DNA of 64,000 nucleotides from Burkholderia humptydooensis (GTDB lineage: Bacteria; Pseudomonadota; Gammaproteobacteria; Burkholderiales; Burkholderiaceae), in NCBI RefSeq assembly GCF_001513745.1, contig NZ_CP013382.1:1922001-1986000 (forward strand). Direction: 5' to 3'. The translations under genes were made by a program, and so were the position numbers. The notes beneath the pieces are model-generated. The model was not told the DNA's origin, searched no databases, and was given only the letters and a program-made list of their open reading frames with translations. This document shows positions 19,038-28,899 of the stretch, piece by piece. How positions within the stretch are numbered: position 1 is the first letter of the stretch; each line of letters begins with the position of its first letter.

Positions 19038-19760
19038 CTACTTCGCGATATAGATCCCGGACGTCGGGCACGTGCCCTGCGTGCCCGCGTCGGTCACGAG
19101 CGACGCCGCGCTCGGGAACTGTGACGTCGCATCCGTCTTCACCGAGATCCACGCCTCGGTGAAATAGCTGACGTAGTTGACCTTCACGCACTTGAGCGAC
19201 ACCGCGCCGCGCGTGTTGCTGCCGAACGCGCCTTCGAACGCGTTCAGCAGTTGCGTCCGCGTCACGGTGCTGCCCGCGTTCGACTGGAGGAACGTGTTGA
19301 ACGACGTCGTCGACAGGCGGCTCACCATCCCCGTCGCGTTGTTCCAGTACACATCGGCCGACGGCGCCTGCGCGCAGGTGCCGTGCTTGTACCACTCGTG
19401 CTTGTCGAGGCACGACGCGACGCCCGGCATGTACGTCGAGAGCGTCGCGAGCGTCGACAAGCCGACCGGGTACGCATCCATGCTGCACCACTGATGATTG
19501 TTGTCGAGGTCGATCTCGTTTTGCGGCACGCCGCAATAGAACGGCTGGTTGCCGTCGTAATTGTTCGGCCACAGACCATGCAGCGACAGGTTCGTCGACG
19601 CGTACGAGCCCGACAGCGTGCTGCATTCGGCCGCGCTGTGCGTCGCGCAGAAGCCCGGCTCCCACGACGTCGCGAGCAGCAGATAATCGTATGCGTTGGC
19701 GGTGTTGCAAGCCGACGCGACAGCAAACGCGCACGCGGCGCGCGCAAAGGTACGAAGCAT
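19038..19760 (-). CDS. Secreted ribonuclease, RNase T2 family
   Basis: 240 residues with a signal peptide (TFARAACAFAVASACNTANA). Both catalytic segments of RNase T2 are present: CAS I LSLHGLWPNNYDG near residue 60 and CAS II KHEWYKHGTCAQ near 120, each with its catalytic His. Several Cys residues are placed for disulfides, as usual in periplasmic or secreted members. It cleaves RNA non-specifically by a 2',3'-cyclic intermediate. It stands alone: 235 bp to the Imm52-like gene on one side and 277 bp before its start on the other neighbour's coding end (19931). No regulator is adjacent. Confidence 0.93.
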   Translation of the reverse strand: MLRTFARAACAFAVASACNTANAYDYLLLATSWEPGFCATHSAAECSTLSGSYASTNLSLHGLWPNNYDGNQPFYCGVPQNEIDLDNNHQWCSMDAYPVGLSTLATLSTYMPGVASCLDKHEWYKHGTCAQAPSADVYWNNATGMVSRLSTTSFNTFLQSNAGSTVTRTQLLNAFEGAFGSNTRGAVSLKCVKVNYVSYFTEAWISVKTDATSQFPSAASLVTDAGTQGTCPTSGIYIAK

Positions 19761-19930
19761 ACCGGCCCCCCTCAGTATGAACGCGGCGGCCTCGGGAGAG
19801 ACGCCGCGATGTTGGTGAACTGTCGGGTGCCTATTGTGCTTTCGTCAATATTGCAGCGGTGTGACTTCGCGAACGCGCGACGCTGCCCGCCGCGCGACGC
19901 CGCCGCACGACGGCCGAGCCGCTTCCCGCA

Positions 19931-21025
19931 TCAGGCCGGCTGCGCGTCGCGCTGCCGCTCCAGCTCGCGCACGAGCGGCAACACGCGCTTGCCGAAATAC
20001 TCGACGTCCTCCAGATAGTGCAGGAATCCGCCGAGCACGAGATCGACGCCGATCGCCTTCAGCGCGACGATGCGCTCGGCGATCTGCTCGGGCGTGCCGA
20101 TCAGGTTGGTCCTGAAGCCGTCGTTGTACTGAACGAGATCGGCGAACTTCGAATCGGCCCACATCCCCTGCCCTTCGGGCGCGGCCTTGCCCGCCTGCTT
20201 GACCGCGTGGCCGAATGCGTTGACGGCGTCGACGTCCGCGTGGCGCACGATCTCGTCGAGCACGTCGCGCGCCTCGCGCTCGGTATCCCGCGCGATGATG
20301 AACGCGTTGACGCCGAACTTCACCTGCCGCCCCTGCGCGGCCGCCGCCGCGCGGATCTCGTCGATTTGCGCGCGATGGCCGTCGGGCGTGTTGCCGTTCA
20401 TGAAGTACCAGTCCGACACGGCGGCCGCCATCCGGCGCGCGGCCGCCGAATTGCCGCCCTGGAAGACTTCGGGATGCGGCTGCTGCAACGGCTTGGGCTT
20501 CAGCGTGTAGTCGTTGAACCGGTAGAAGTCGCCCTTGAACGTGAAGTTGTCCTGCGTCCAGATGCCCTTCACCGCGCGGATGAACTCCTCGGAGCGGCGA
20601 TAGCGCTCGTCGTGCTCGAGCCACGGCTCGCCGATCGCGGTGAACTCGCCCTTGAACCAGCCGCTCACGACGTTGATCGCGACGCGCCCCTGGTTCAACT
20701 GGTCGATCGTCGCGAGCTGCTTCGCGACGACGGCCGGATGCCACGGTCCCGGCAGGATCGCGGCGATCACCTTCAGGCGCTCGGTCGCCGCGAGCAGCGC
20801 ATGGCTGAACGCGACGGACTCGTGCTGATATTCGGCGCCGTAGCCGGCCGTGAAGCGGATCTGCGACAACGCATAGTCGAAGCCGTTCTGCTCCGCAAGG
20901 CGCGCGAGGCGGCGGTTGTAGTCGATATCCCAGCTCGTGCGCTGCTCGATCTTGCTGACGACCAGGCCGCCGCTGACGTTGGGCACCCAGTAGGCGAACT
21001 TGAGGGGGTCCGGCTCGTGACTCAT
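19931..21025 (-). CDS. sfnG: Dimethylsulfone monooxygenase SfnG (FMNH2-dependent)
   Basis: 364 residues, the usual SfnG length, from the ATG at 21025 (MSHEPDPLKFAYWVPNVSGG). It has the luciferase-like TIM-barrel pattern of two-component flavin monooxygenases: DYALSQIRFTAGYG, LPGPWHPAVVAKQLATIDQL, INVVSGWFKGEF, EVFQGGNSAAARRMAA, LIGTPEQIAERI. SfnG oxidises dimethylsulfone to methanesulfinate during sulfur scavenging, needing a separate flavin reductase. No reductase or sigma-54 sfn regulator is beside it. It is divergent from macA across 372 bp. Confidence 0.92.
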   Translation of the reverse strand: MSHEPDPLKFAYWVPNVSGGLVVSKIEQRTSWDIDYNRRLARLAEQNGFDYALSQIRFTAGYGAEYQHESVAFSHALLAATERLKVIAAILPGPWHPAVVAKQLATIDQLNQGRVAINVVSGWFKGEFTAIGEPWLEHDERYRRSEEFIRAVKGIWTQDNFTFKGDFYRFNDYTLKPKPLQQPHPEVFQGGNSAAARRMAAAVSDWYFMNGNTPDGHRAQIDEIRAAAAAQGRQVKFGVNAFIIARDTEREARDVLDEIVRHADVDAVNAFGHAVKQAGKAAPEGQGMWADSKFADLVQYNDGFRTNLIGTPEQIAERIVALKAIGVDLVLGGFLHYLEDVEYFGKRVLPLVRELERQRDAQPA

Positions 21026-21397
21026 CGGATCGTTCCTTGATGCGTGAAGGGGACGGTGGAAATCCGGCGGCGCGCGGCGCGGCCGGCCGGTCGGCAATGG
21101 CCCTCGGACGCGCCGCTTCGCGCGGCGTCTGTCCCGGCGCATCGTAGGGCGGGCCGGCATGTCGGCCAACCAACGAATTCAGCTATCGATGCCCGCCGCC
21201 GCGAGATATGCAAATGACGCACGGCGGCGCGCGCAACGGCGGCGCCGCGCCCGCCCGCCCATGCGCCTGTCACGAACTGTCGAATTTTTGAGGAAATTTG
21301 TCGCCGCATTGAACCCGGCGCGCCTTTCCGTATTCCAATGGCCGGTTTGCATTTTCATTACAATTCCTCGCCTGCCACGCGTTATCGTTCACCTCTC
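21026..21397. other. Divergent promoter region between sfnG and macA
   Basis: 372 bp with a more AT-rich block at about 21290-21365. A tacaat hexamer at 21359-21364 could be the -10 of macA, but no convincing -35 was found at the right distance. No gene seen. Confidence 0.4.
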
Positions 21398-22597
21398 ATG
21401 AAAAAATCCCAACGCCGCTGGATCGCCGCGGCGGCCGGCATCGTCGTGCTCGTCTCGCTCGCGGCGCTCTACCAACGCTTCTGGTCGAAAGACAAGGCGC
21501 CGCATTACCTCGCCGCGAACGTCGCCCGCGCCGATCTCGAGAACGCGGTGCTCGCCACGGGCACGCTGCACGCGTTCAAGCAGGTCGACGTCGGCGCGCA
21601 GGTGTCCGGCCAGTTGAAGTCGCTGAAGGCGAAGCTCGGCGACAAGGTGAAGAAGGATCAGTGGCTCGCCGAGATCGATCCGGTGATCTCGCGCAACGAG
21701 CTGCGCCAGGCCGAGGCGAACGTCGAGAACCTCGTCGCGCAGAAGCGCTCGACCGCCGCGCAACTGAAGCAGGCCGAGCTCGCGTTCAGGCGGCAGCAGC
21801 AGATGCTGCCCGACGACGCGACGTCGCGCCAGGACTACGAGGCCGCGGCCGCGTCGCTCGACGTGCAGCGCGCGAGCCTCGTCGCGCTCGATGCGCAAAT
21901 CCGCGCGGCGCGCATCAGGATCGAGACCGCGCGCGCGAACCTCGGCTATACGCGGATCGTCGCGCCGATGGACGGCGAAGTGGTCGCGATCGTCACGCAG
22001 GAAGGCCAGACGGTGATCGCGCAGCAGCAGGCGCCCGTGATCCTGAAGCTCGCCCAACTCGACACGATGACGGTCAAGGCGCAGGTGTCGGAGGCGGACG
22101 TGATCCGCATCCATCCCGACCAGGCCGCGTATTTCACGATTCTCGGCGAGCCCGACAAGCGCTACTACGGCAAGCTGCGCGCGATCGAGCCCGCGCCGCA
22201 GAACTTCCTCGACACGCAGAGCAGCCTCGGCGGCATGGGCGGCGGCTCGTCGAAGACGAACGCCGCGGTGTTCTACAACGCGCTGTTCGAAGTGCCGAAT
22301 CCCGGCCACCGGCTGCGCATCTCGATGACCGCGCAGGTGAACATCCTGCTCGGCACCGCGCGCAACGCGCTCAACATTCCCGTCGCCGCGCTCGGCGCGA
22401 AGGACAAGGACGGCACGTATGCCGTGCGCGTCGTCGGCGCCGACGACAAGGTCGCGACGCGCAAGGTCCGCACCGGCATCAACAACAACGTGAAGGTCGA
22501 AGTGCTGTCGGGCCTCGCCGAAGGCGAGCGCGTGATCATCGGCGATGCGGCCGAGCCCGCCGGCGCCGGCGCGGCCGCCTCCGACGCGAGGAACTGA
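21398..22597 (+). CDS. macA: MacA-like periplasmic adaptor of a tripartite ABC efflux pump
   Basis: 399 residues. The ATG at 21398 gives one N-terminal membrane anchor (RRWIAAAAGIVVLVSLAALY). The body has the lipoyl/hairpin pattern: GTLHAFKQVDVGAQVSGQLK, a coiled-coil hairpin around 95-180 (LRQAEANVENLVAQKRSTAA...), then IVAPMDGEVVAIVTQEGQTV and beta-barrel/membrane-proximal segments. It bridges the inner-membrane MacB to an outer-membrane channel for macrolides, peptides or lipidic substrates. Its stop is 2 bp before the macB start, so they form one operon with the NodT-type gene. Confidence 0.93.
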   Translation: MKKSQRRWIAAAAGIVVLVSLAALYQRFWSKDKAPHYLAANVARADLENAVLATGTLHAFKQVDVGAQVSGQLKSLKAKLGDKVKKDQWLAEIDPVISRNELRQAEANVENLVAQKRSTAAQLKQAELAFRRQQQMLPDDATSRQDYEAAAASLDVQRASLVALDAQIRAARIRIETARANLGYTRIVAPMDGEVVAIVTQEGQTVIAQQQAPVILKLAQLDTMTVKAQVSEADVIRIHPDQAAYFTILGEPDKRYYGKLRAIEPAPQNFLDTQSSLGGMGGGSSKTNAAVFYNALFEVPNPGHRLRISMTAQVNILLGTARNALNIPVAALGAKDKDGTYAVRVVGADDKVATRKVRTGINNNVKVEVLSGLAEGERVIIGDAAEPAGAGAAASDARN

Positions 22598-22599
22598 CG

Positions 22600-24561
22600 A
22601 TGACCGGGCCGCTGCTTCAGCTCACGCGCGTCACGCGCCGTTTTCCCGCGGGCGACAAGGACGTCGTCGTGCTCGACGACGTGAACCTGTCGATCGACGC
22701 GGGCGAGATCGTCGCCATCGTCGGCGCGTCCGGCTCGGGCAAGTCGACGCTGATGAACATCCTCGGCTGCCTCGACCATCCGAGCTCGGGCAGCTACACG
22801 GTCGGCGGGCGCGAGACGAGCGAGCTCGAAAGCGACGAGCTCGCGCGCCTGCGCCGCGAGCATTTCGGCTTCATCTTCCAGCGCTATCACCTGCTGCCGC
22901 ATCTGTCCGCGGCCGAAAACGTCGAGATGCCCGCCGTCTATGCGGGCAGCGCGCACGCGCAGCGGCGCGAGCGCGCGCTGAAGCTGCTCGCGCGCCTGGG
23001 CCTGTCCGATCGCGCCGGCCACCGGCCGAGCCAGCTATCGGGCGGCCAGCAGCAGCGCGTGAGCATCGCGCGCGCGCTGATGAACGGCGGCGAGGTGATC
23101 CTCGCCGACGAGCCGACGGGCGCGCTCGATTCGAACAGCGGCCGCGACGTGATCCGGGTCCTGCGCGAGCTGAACGCGCTCGGCCACACGGTCATCATCG
23201 TCACGCACGACGAGCACGTCGCCGCGCACGCGCGCCGCGTCATCGAGATCAGCGACGGCCGGATCGTCGGCGACCGGCTCAATCCGCGCGCGGATGAAGC
23301 CGGCGCCGCGCGCGACGCGAACGGCAACGCCGGGCCGCTTCGCGCGCACCGGCTGTCGGCGGGCGTCGGCCGCTTCGCGGAAGCGTTCCGGATGGCGTGG
23401 ATCGCGCTCGTGTCGCATCGGCTGCGCACGCTGCTCACGATGCTCGGGATCATCATCGGGATCACGTCGGTCGTGTCGATCGTCGCGATCGGCGAAGGCG
23501 CGAAGCGCTACATGCTCGACGAAATCGGCAGCATCGGCACCAACACGATCAACGTCTACCCCGGCGCCGACTGGGGCGACAGCCGCGCGGACGCGATCCA
23601 GACGCTCGTGCCCGCCGACGCCGCCGCGCTCGCCGAGCAGATCTACGTCGACAGCGCGACGCCCGAGACGTCGCGCAGCCTGCTGCTGCGCTATCGGAAC
23701 ATCGACGTCAACGCGCTCGTGAGCGGCGTCGGCGAGCGCTTCTTCCAGGTGCGCGGGATGAAAATGGCGCAAGGCATCGCGTTCGGCCCCGACGAGGTGC
23801 GCCGCCAGGCGCAGGTCGCGGTGATCGACGAGAACACGCGCCGCAAGCTGTTCGGCGCGAACCCGAATCCGCTCGGCGAAGTGATCCTGATCGACAATCT
23901 GCCGTGCGTCGTGATCGGCGTGACCGCCGCAAAGAAGAGCGCGTTCGGCGACATGAAGAACCTGAACGTCTGGGTGCCGTACACGACGGCGTCCGGGCGC
24001 CTGTTCGGCCAGCGGCACCTCGACAGCATCACCGTGCGCGTGCGCGACGGCCAGCCGAGCAACGCGGCCGAGCAAAGCCTGACGAAGCTGATGCTGCAGC
24101 GGCACGGCCGCAAGGATTTCTTCACGTACAACATGGACAGCGTCGTCAAGACGGTCGAGAAGACCGGACAATCGCTGACGCTGCTGCTGTCGCTGATCGC
24201 GGTGATCTCGCTCGTCGTCGGCGGGATCGGCGTGATGAACATCATGCTCGTGTCGGTGACCGAGCGCACGCGCGAGATCGGCATCCGGATGGCGGTCGGC
24301 GCGCGGCAGGCCGACATCATGCAGCAGTTCCTCGTCGAAGCCGTGACCGTCTGCCTGATGGGCGGCGCGATCGGCATCGTGCTGTCGTTCGGCATGAGCT
24401 TCGTGTTCTCGCTGTTCGTCGACCAATGGAAAATGGTGTTCTCGGCCGGCTCGATCGCGTCGGCGTTCCTGTGCTCGACGCTGATCGGCGTCGTGTTCGG
24501 CTTCATGCCCGCGCGCAACGCGTCGCGGCTCGATCCGATCGATGCGCTCGCGCGCGATTGA
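22600..24561 (+). CDS. macB: MacB-like ABC transporter, fused ATPase-permease
   Basis: 653 residues, the expected MacB size. The N-terminal ATPase has Walker A GASGSGKST, Q-loop FIFQRYHLL, signature LSGGQQQRVSIARAL, Walker B VILADEPTGALD and H-loop IIVTHD. The C-terminal FtsX-type permease has four membrane segments (TLLTMLGIIIGITSVVSIVA near 285; three near the C-terminus including LLLSLIAVISLVVGGIGVMN) enclosing a ~230-residue periplasmic domain. It drives extrusion with MacA and an outer-membrane factor by mechanotransmission rather than membrane translocation. Tightly spaced with macA and, 9 bp on, the NodT gene. Confidence 0.95.
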   Translation: MTGPLLQLTRVTRRFPAGDKDVVVLDDVNLSIDAGEIVAIVGASGSGKSTLMNILGCLDHPSSGSYTVGGRETSELESDELARLRREHFGFIFQRYHLLPHLSAAENVEMPAVYAGSAHAQRRERALKLLARLGLSDRAGHRPSQLSGGQQQRVSIARALMNGGEVILADEPTGALDSNSGRDVIRVLRELNALGHTVIIVTHDEHVAAHARRVIEISDGRIVGDRLNPRADEAGAARDANGNAGPLRAHRLSAGVGRFAEAFRMAWIALVSHRLRTLLTMLGIIIGITSVVSIVAIGEGAKRYMLDEIGSIGTNTINVYPGADWGDSRADAIQTLVPADAAALAEQIYVDSATPETSRSLLLRYRNIDVNALVSGVGERFFQVRGMKMAQGIAFGPDEVRRQAQVAVIDENTRRKLFGANPNPLGEVILIDNLPCVVIGVTAAKKSAFGDMKNLNVWVPYTTASGRLFGQRHLDSITVRVRDGQPSNAAEQSLTKLMLQRHGRKDFFTYNMDSVVKTVEKTGQSLTLLLSLIAVISLVVGGIGVMNIMLVSVTERTREIGIRMAVGARQADIMQQFLVEAVTVCLMGGAIGIVLSFGMSFVFSLFVDQWKMVFSAGSIASAFLCSTLIGVVFGFMPARNASRLDPIDALARD

Positions 24562-24570
24562 GGTGACGCG

Positions 24571-25956
24571 ATGACGACACTACCCTCGACTCATCGTTTC
24601 GCCCGGCGCGCCGCCGCGCTCGCATGCGCGGGCGCGCTGCTGTCCGGCTGCGCGAGCTCCTCGCGCAACGCGCCGCCGCCCGCGCTCGAGCTGCCCGCGC
24701 AGTGGGCCACGCCCGTCGCCGCGCAGGCGAGCGTCGTGTCCGACGACTGGTGGCGCCGCTTCGGCGACCCGACGCTCGATCGCCTGATCGACAGCGCGCT
24801 GCGCACGAACAACGATCTCGCGGCCGCCGCGATCCGCGTCTACCGCGCGCAATTGCAGGCGGGGCTCGCGGACACGAACCTGACGCCGAACGTGACGCTC
24901 GGCGCGACGGGCAACGTATCGCGCACGCTCGACACGCACCGGATGAGCCGCACGAGCGGCATCACGGCGGCGCTCGGCTACGAACTCGACCTGTGGGGCA
25001 AGCTCGCCGCGCAGCGCGACGCCGCGCGCTGGGAGCTGGAAGCGACGCAGGCCGACCGCGATGCGGCGCGGCTCGCGCTGATCGGCACGACGGCGGCGCT
25101 GTACTGGCAGATCGCCTACCTGAATCAGCAGATCGCGATCGGCGACGCGAACATCGCGTATGCCGAGCGCACGCTGCAGCTCGTGCAGTCGCGCCACGCG
25201 GCGGGCGCGACGTCCGGGCTCGACCTCGCGCAGGCCGAGCGCAACCTGTCCGCGCTGCGCGCCGACCAGACGCAGTTGATCCAGCAGCGCACCGAGAATC
25301 GCAACGCGCTCGCGATCCTGTTCGACCGTCCGCCGCAGCGGCAAGCGGCCGAGCGCGACGCGCTGCCCGCGGCGCCGCTTCCGGACGTCGCTGCGGGCGT
25401 GCCGGCCGAGCTGCTCGGCCGCCGGCCCGATCTGCGCGCGGCCGAGTTCCGGCTGCGCGAATCGCTCGCGAACGTCGACGTGACGCGCACGAGCTTCTAT
25501 CCGACGTTCACGCTGACGGGCAACGTCGGCACGGCGAGCACGAGCCTCGAGCGCGTGCTGCAGAATCCTGTCGCGACGCTCGGCCTCGGGCTCACGCTGC
25601 CGTTCATCCAGTGGAACACGATGCAGTTGCAGATCAAGGTATCGAAGTCGCAGTACGAGGAAGCCGTCGTCAATTTCCGGCAGAGCCTGTATCGCGCGCT
25701 CGGCGAAGTCGAGAACGCGCTGTCGGCGCGCGTGCAGCTCGAGGCCGAGGCCGACGAACGCACCCGCGCGCTCGCGCAGGCGCAGCGCGCCGAAACGCTC
25801 GCGAAGGCGCGCTTCGCGGCCGGCGCGACGGGCGTGCAGCCGTGGCTCGACGAACAGCAGCGGCTGCGCGACGCGCAAAGCGCGCTCGCGCGCAATCAGT
25901 TGGGACGGCTCAACAACCGGATGGATCTCTACAAGGTGCTGGGCGGCGCGGGATAG
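24571..25956 (+). CDS. NodT-family outer-membrane efflux lipoprotein
   Basis: 461 residues with a lipoprotein signal (AAALACAGALLSGCASS; lipobox LSGC). It shows the internally duplicated outer-membrane-factor pattern: WWRRFGDPTLDRLIDSALRT near 55, LGYELDLWGKLAAQRDAARW, then GRRPDLRAAEFRLRESLANV and FYPTFTLTGNVG. It forms the trimeric outer-membrane channel for the MacAB pair encoded immediately upstream. The presence of a dedicated channel means this pump does not rely on a shared TolC. Confidence 0.94.
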   Translation: MTTLPSTHRFARRAAALACAGALLSGCASSSRNAPPPALELPAQWATPVAAQASVVSDDWWRRFGDPTLDRLIDSALRTNNDLAAAAIRVYRAQLQAGLADTNLTPNVTLGATGNVSRTLDTHRMSRTSGITAALGYELDLWGKLAAQRDAARWELEATQADRDAARLALIGTTAALYWQIAYLNQQIAIGDANIAYAERTLQLVQSRHAAGATSGLDLAQAERNLSALRADQTQLIQQRTENRNALAILFDRPPQRQAAERDALPAAPLPDVAAGVPAELLGRRPDLRAAEFRLRESLANVDVTRTSFYPTFTLTGNVGTASTSLERVLQNPVATLGLGLTLPFIQWNTMQLQIKVSKSQYEEAVVNFRQSLYRALGEVENALSARVQLEAEADERTRALAQAQRAETLAKARFAAGATGVQPWLDEQQRLRDAQSALARNQLGRLNNRMDLYKVLGGAG

Positions 25957-26051
25957 GCCGCAGCGGGGAACGGCGGAGCGGCCGCATCGTCGTATCTGCC
26001 GCCGGCCCCGCGCCTCGAACCGCCAATCGCCGCGCCGCCGCCAACGCGCGC

Positions 26052-27200
26052 TCAGCCCGCGGCCGCGCCGAGATCGGCGAGCGGATGCGCTTCGCGCTTC
26101 CACGGCGACGTCAGGAAATGCAGAACGCGCTCGCGCTGCACCTCGACGAGCGTCGCGGGCGCCCAGCCCGGCCTGCGGTCCTTGTCGACGAGATGCGCGC
26201 GCACGCCTTCGCAGAAGTCGCCCTCCTCGATCGCATGCGCGACGATGCCGAGCTCCATCCGGAACGATTCGGCGAGCGTCATCTGCCGGCCGCGCAACAG
26301 CGCGTCGCGCGTGACGTCGAGCATCGTCGGCGAATGGCTCGTCAATGCATCGAGCGTCGTCTGCAGCCATTGCCGATGCTCGCGCGAGAGTTCGTCGCGC
26401 GTCAGGTCCTGCCGCAGCGTCGCGACGATCCGCTCGACGCCGGAGCGCTTGTCGAAGTGGCGGACGATCCACGGCATCTGGCTGTCGAGCGCCGCATGCG
26501 GAACGACGTTGCACGGCGGCGCGAACACCGCGCGCAATCCGCGCAGCACGTCGCCCGACCAGTCGGCGCGCTCGAGCCGCGTCTCGAACGTGTCGAGCCA
26601 CGACGACGGCACCGACAGATCGGCGAGCTTCGCCGCGAGCGCATCCGCGCCCGACAGCGTCGCGCCCGTGAGGCCGACGTACAGCGACAGCTCGACCGGC
26701 AGCCGCGCCAGGAAATGCGTCGCGCCGACGTCGGGCACGAAGCCGATCCGCGTCTCCGGCATCGCGATCTTGCTGCGCTCGGTCGACACGCGCAGCGCGG
26801 CGCCTTGCGCGAGCCCCATTCCGCCGCCCATCGTGATGCCGTCCATCAGCGCGACGACGGGCTTCGGGAACGTGTGAATCGCGTAGTCGAGCCGGTATTC
26901 GTCGACGAAGAACGGCAGCCAGCCGCGGCCGCGCGCCTTCGCCATCCGGTAGAGCGCGCGCACGTCGCCGCCCGCGCAGAAGCCCCTGTCGCCCGCGCCG
27001 CGCAGCACGACCGCGACGATCGAGCGATCGTCGCGGCAGCGTTCGAGCAACGCGGCGAGCTCGCGCACCATGTCGTGCGACAGCGCGTTGAGCGCGGCCG
27101 GCCGGTTCAGCGTGATCAGCGCGACGCGGTTTACGACGCGCATCAGCACGTCGCGCGCCGCCGCGTCGTGCGAGATGTCATGCATCATCGGCGTGCTCAT
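26052..27200 (-). CDS. 3-hydroxyisobutyryl-CoA hydrolase (valine degradation)
   Basis: 382 residues, longer than enoyl-CoA hydratases (~260) and right for HIBYL-CoA hydrolases. It has the crotonase fold with oxyanion loops FCAGGDVRALYR and GITMGGGMGLAQGA, acidic MPETRIGFVPDVGATHFLAR, and the C-terminal SFRMELGIV...EGVRAHLVDKDRRPGW segment typical of the hydrolase group. It releases free 3-hydroxyisobutyrate from its CoA ester, feeding MmsB. Its ATG overlaps the stop of the preceding enoyl-CoA hydratase gene by 4 bp (ATGA). It is the last gene of the operon. Confidence 0.92.
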   Translation of the reverse strand: MSTPMMHDISHDAAARDVLMRVVNRVALITLNRPAALNALSHDMVRELAALLERCRDDRSIVAVVLRGAGDRGFCAGGDVRALYRMAKARGRGWLPFFVDEYRLDYAIHTFPKPVVALMDGITMGGGMGLAQGAALRVSTERSKIAMPETRIGFVPDVGATHFLARLPVELSLYVGLTGATLSGADALAAKLADLSVPSSWLDTFETRLERADWSGDVLRGLRAVFAPPCNVVPHAALDSQMPWIVRHFDKRSGVERIVATLRQDLTRDELSREHRQWLQTTLDALTSHSPTMLDVTRDALLRGRQMTLAESFRMELGIVAHAIEEGDFCEGVRAHLVDKDRRPGWAPATLVEVQRERVLHFLTSPWKREAHPLADLGAAAG

Positions 27201-27991
27201 CGCGGCTGCCCTCCGTCGTCGGCTCGCCATTGCGGCTTGCGCTTGCCGAGAAACGCGGCCACGCCTTCGCGCGGCTCGCCGCCGTCGAACAGATCGACGA
27301 AGCGCTCGCGCTCGACCGCGAGCGCGGCGCCGCGCGGCACGCCCTGCCGCGCAAGGCCGATCAGCTCCTTCGCGACGCCCACCGCGCGCGGACCGAGCGC
27401 AACCGCGCCGCGCGCGAGCTCGATCGCGGCATCGCGCGCGCGGCCGGTGTCGACGACTTCCTCGACGAGGCCGATGCGCAGCGCGGTTGGCGCGTCGACG
27501 CGCACGCCCGCGAGAATCATCCGCTTCGCCCAGCCCTCGCCGACGAGCCAGGGCAGCGTCTGCGTGCCGAGCCCGCACGGCGTGAGGCCGACCGACGGCT
27601 CGGGCAGCGCCATCTGCGCGTGCCGCTCGGCGACGCGCATGTCGCATGCGAGCGCGCATTCGAGACCGCCGCCCATCGCGTAGCCGTTGATCGCGGCGAT
27701 CGTCGGAAAGCGGGCGTCGTGCAGCGCCTCGAACGCGACGCCGAAGCGCGACGCCATCGTGCGCGCCATCGCGTGATCGCCGTCGGCGAACGAATGCAGA
27801 TCCGCGCCCGCGCTGAAGAACTTCGGGCCGTCGCCCGTGACGACGAGCGCGCGCACGCGGGAATCGGCTTCGAGCCGCTCGATCGTGCGCTGCAGTTGGA
27901 GGAGCCCGTCCGCGCTGAACGTGTTCGCGGACGGGCGCTTGAGCGTGACGAGCGCGATCGCGCCGTCGTCGGCATAGTCGAGCTCGATCAT
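27197..27991 (-). CDS. Enoyl-CoA hydratase (methacrylyl-CoA hydration likely)
   Basis: 264 residues, standard crotonase length. Oxyanion-hole segments are KFFSAGADLHSF and NGYAMGGGLECALACD; the catalytic acid region is MALPEPSVGLTPCGLGTQ. The second Glu often seen in hydratases is replaced in this loop, so it could also act as an isomerase or lyase. Context favours hydration of methacrylyl-CoA to 3-hydroxyisobutyryl-CoA in valine breakdown. It overlaps mmsB by one base upstream (TGATG) and the hydrolase gene by 4 bp downstream. Confidence 0.88.
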   Translation of the reverse strand: MIELDYADDGAIALVTLKRPSANTFSADGLLQLQRTIERLEADSRVRALVVTGDGPKFFSAGADLHSFADGDHAMARTMASRFGVAFEALHDARFPTIAAINGYAMGGGLECALACDMRVAERHAQMALPEPSVGLTPCGLGTQTLPWLVGEGWAKRMILAGVRVDAPTALRIGLVEEVVDTGRARDAAIELARGAVALGPRAVGVAKELIGLARQGVPRGAALAVERERFVDLFDGGEPREGVAAFLGKRKPQWRADDGGQPR

Positions 27992-28887
27992 CAGGTTTCC
28001 TTTTTGACCGGCTGGTACAGGCGGATCACCGCCGAGAAATCGAGCTTGCCGTCGCCGCGGCTGCTCATCGTCTGATACAACTGCTGCGCGAGCGCGCCGA
28101 GGTAGACCGGCTGCCGCGCCTGCTTCGCCGCGTCGTTCGCGAGGCCGAGATCCTTCAGCATCAGATCGGTGCCGAAGCCGCCCGTGTAGCCGCGCGACGA
28201 CGGCGCGGCCTCGATCACGCCCGGATACGGGTTGTACGTGTCCGAGCTCCAGCAGCGGCCCGTCGACGTGTTGATGATGCCCGCGAGCACCTTCGGATCG
28301 ATGCCGAGCGACGCGCCGAGCGCCATTGCCTCGGACACGCCCGCCATCGTGATCCCGAGCACGAGGTTGTTGCAGACCTTCGCGACCTGCCCCATGCCGG
28401 TCGCGCCGCAGTGGACGATGTTCTTGCCCATCGCCGCGAGCACGGGCTTCACGCGCGCGTAGTCGGCGTCGCCGCCGCCGACCATGAAGGTCAGCGTGCC
28501 CGCCGCCGCGCCGCCCGTGCCGCCCGACACGGGCGCATCGACGAACGCGCCGCCGCCGCCGCGCACGAGCTCGCCGAACGCCTGCGCGCTCGCCGGATCG
28601 ATCGTGCTCGAATCGATCACCATCGCGCCCGCGGCAAGGCCTGCGAGCACGCCATCCTCCTGCGTGAGCACGGCGCGCACGTGCGCGGCCGCGGGCAGCA
28701 TCGTGATGACGAACTCGGCGCCCGCCGCCGCGTCGCGCGGCGAAGCGGCAACCTGCGCGCCGCCGTCCTTCACGAGGCGCAGCGCGTCCTCGCTCAGATC
28801 GAACGCGCGCACTTCATGGCCCGCCTTCAGCAGATTGAGCGCCATCGGCGCACCCATGTGGCCCAAGCCGATAAAACCGATCTTCAT
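27991..28887 (-). CDS. mmsB: 3-hydroxyisobutyrate dehydrogenase
   Basis: 298 residues, typical for the family. N-terminal Rossmann motif GFIGLGHMGAPMALNLLKAG; substrate-binding signature DAPVSGGTGGAAAGTL near 120; catalytic Lys in GQVAKVCNNLVLG; and the C-terminal all-helical domain with GFGTDLMLKDLGLA. It oxidises 3-hydroxyisobutyrate to methylmalonate semialdehyde with NAD+. It lies 12 bp after mmsA and overlaps the hydratase gene by one base. Confidence 0.95.
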   Translation of the reverse strand: MKIGFIGLGHMGAPMALNLLKAGHEVRAFDLSEDALRLVKDGGAQVAASPRDAAAGAEFVITMLPAAAHVRAVLTQEDGVLAGLAAGAMVIDSSTIDPASAQAFGELVRGGGGAFVDAPVSGGTGGAAAGTLTFMVGGGDADYARVKPVLAAMGKNIVHCGATGMGQVAKVCNNLVLGITMAGVSEAMALGASLGIDPKVLAGIINTSTGRCWSSDTYNPYPGVIEAAPSSRGYTGGFGTDLMLKDLGLANDAAKQARQPVYLGALAQQLYQTMSSRGDGKLDFSAVIRLYQPVKKET

Positions 28888-28899
28888 CGCGCCCTCCGA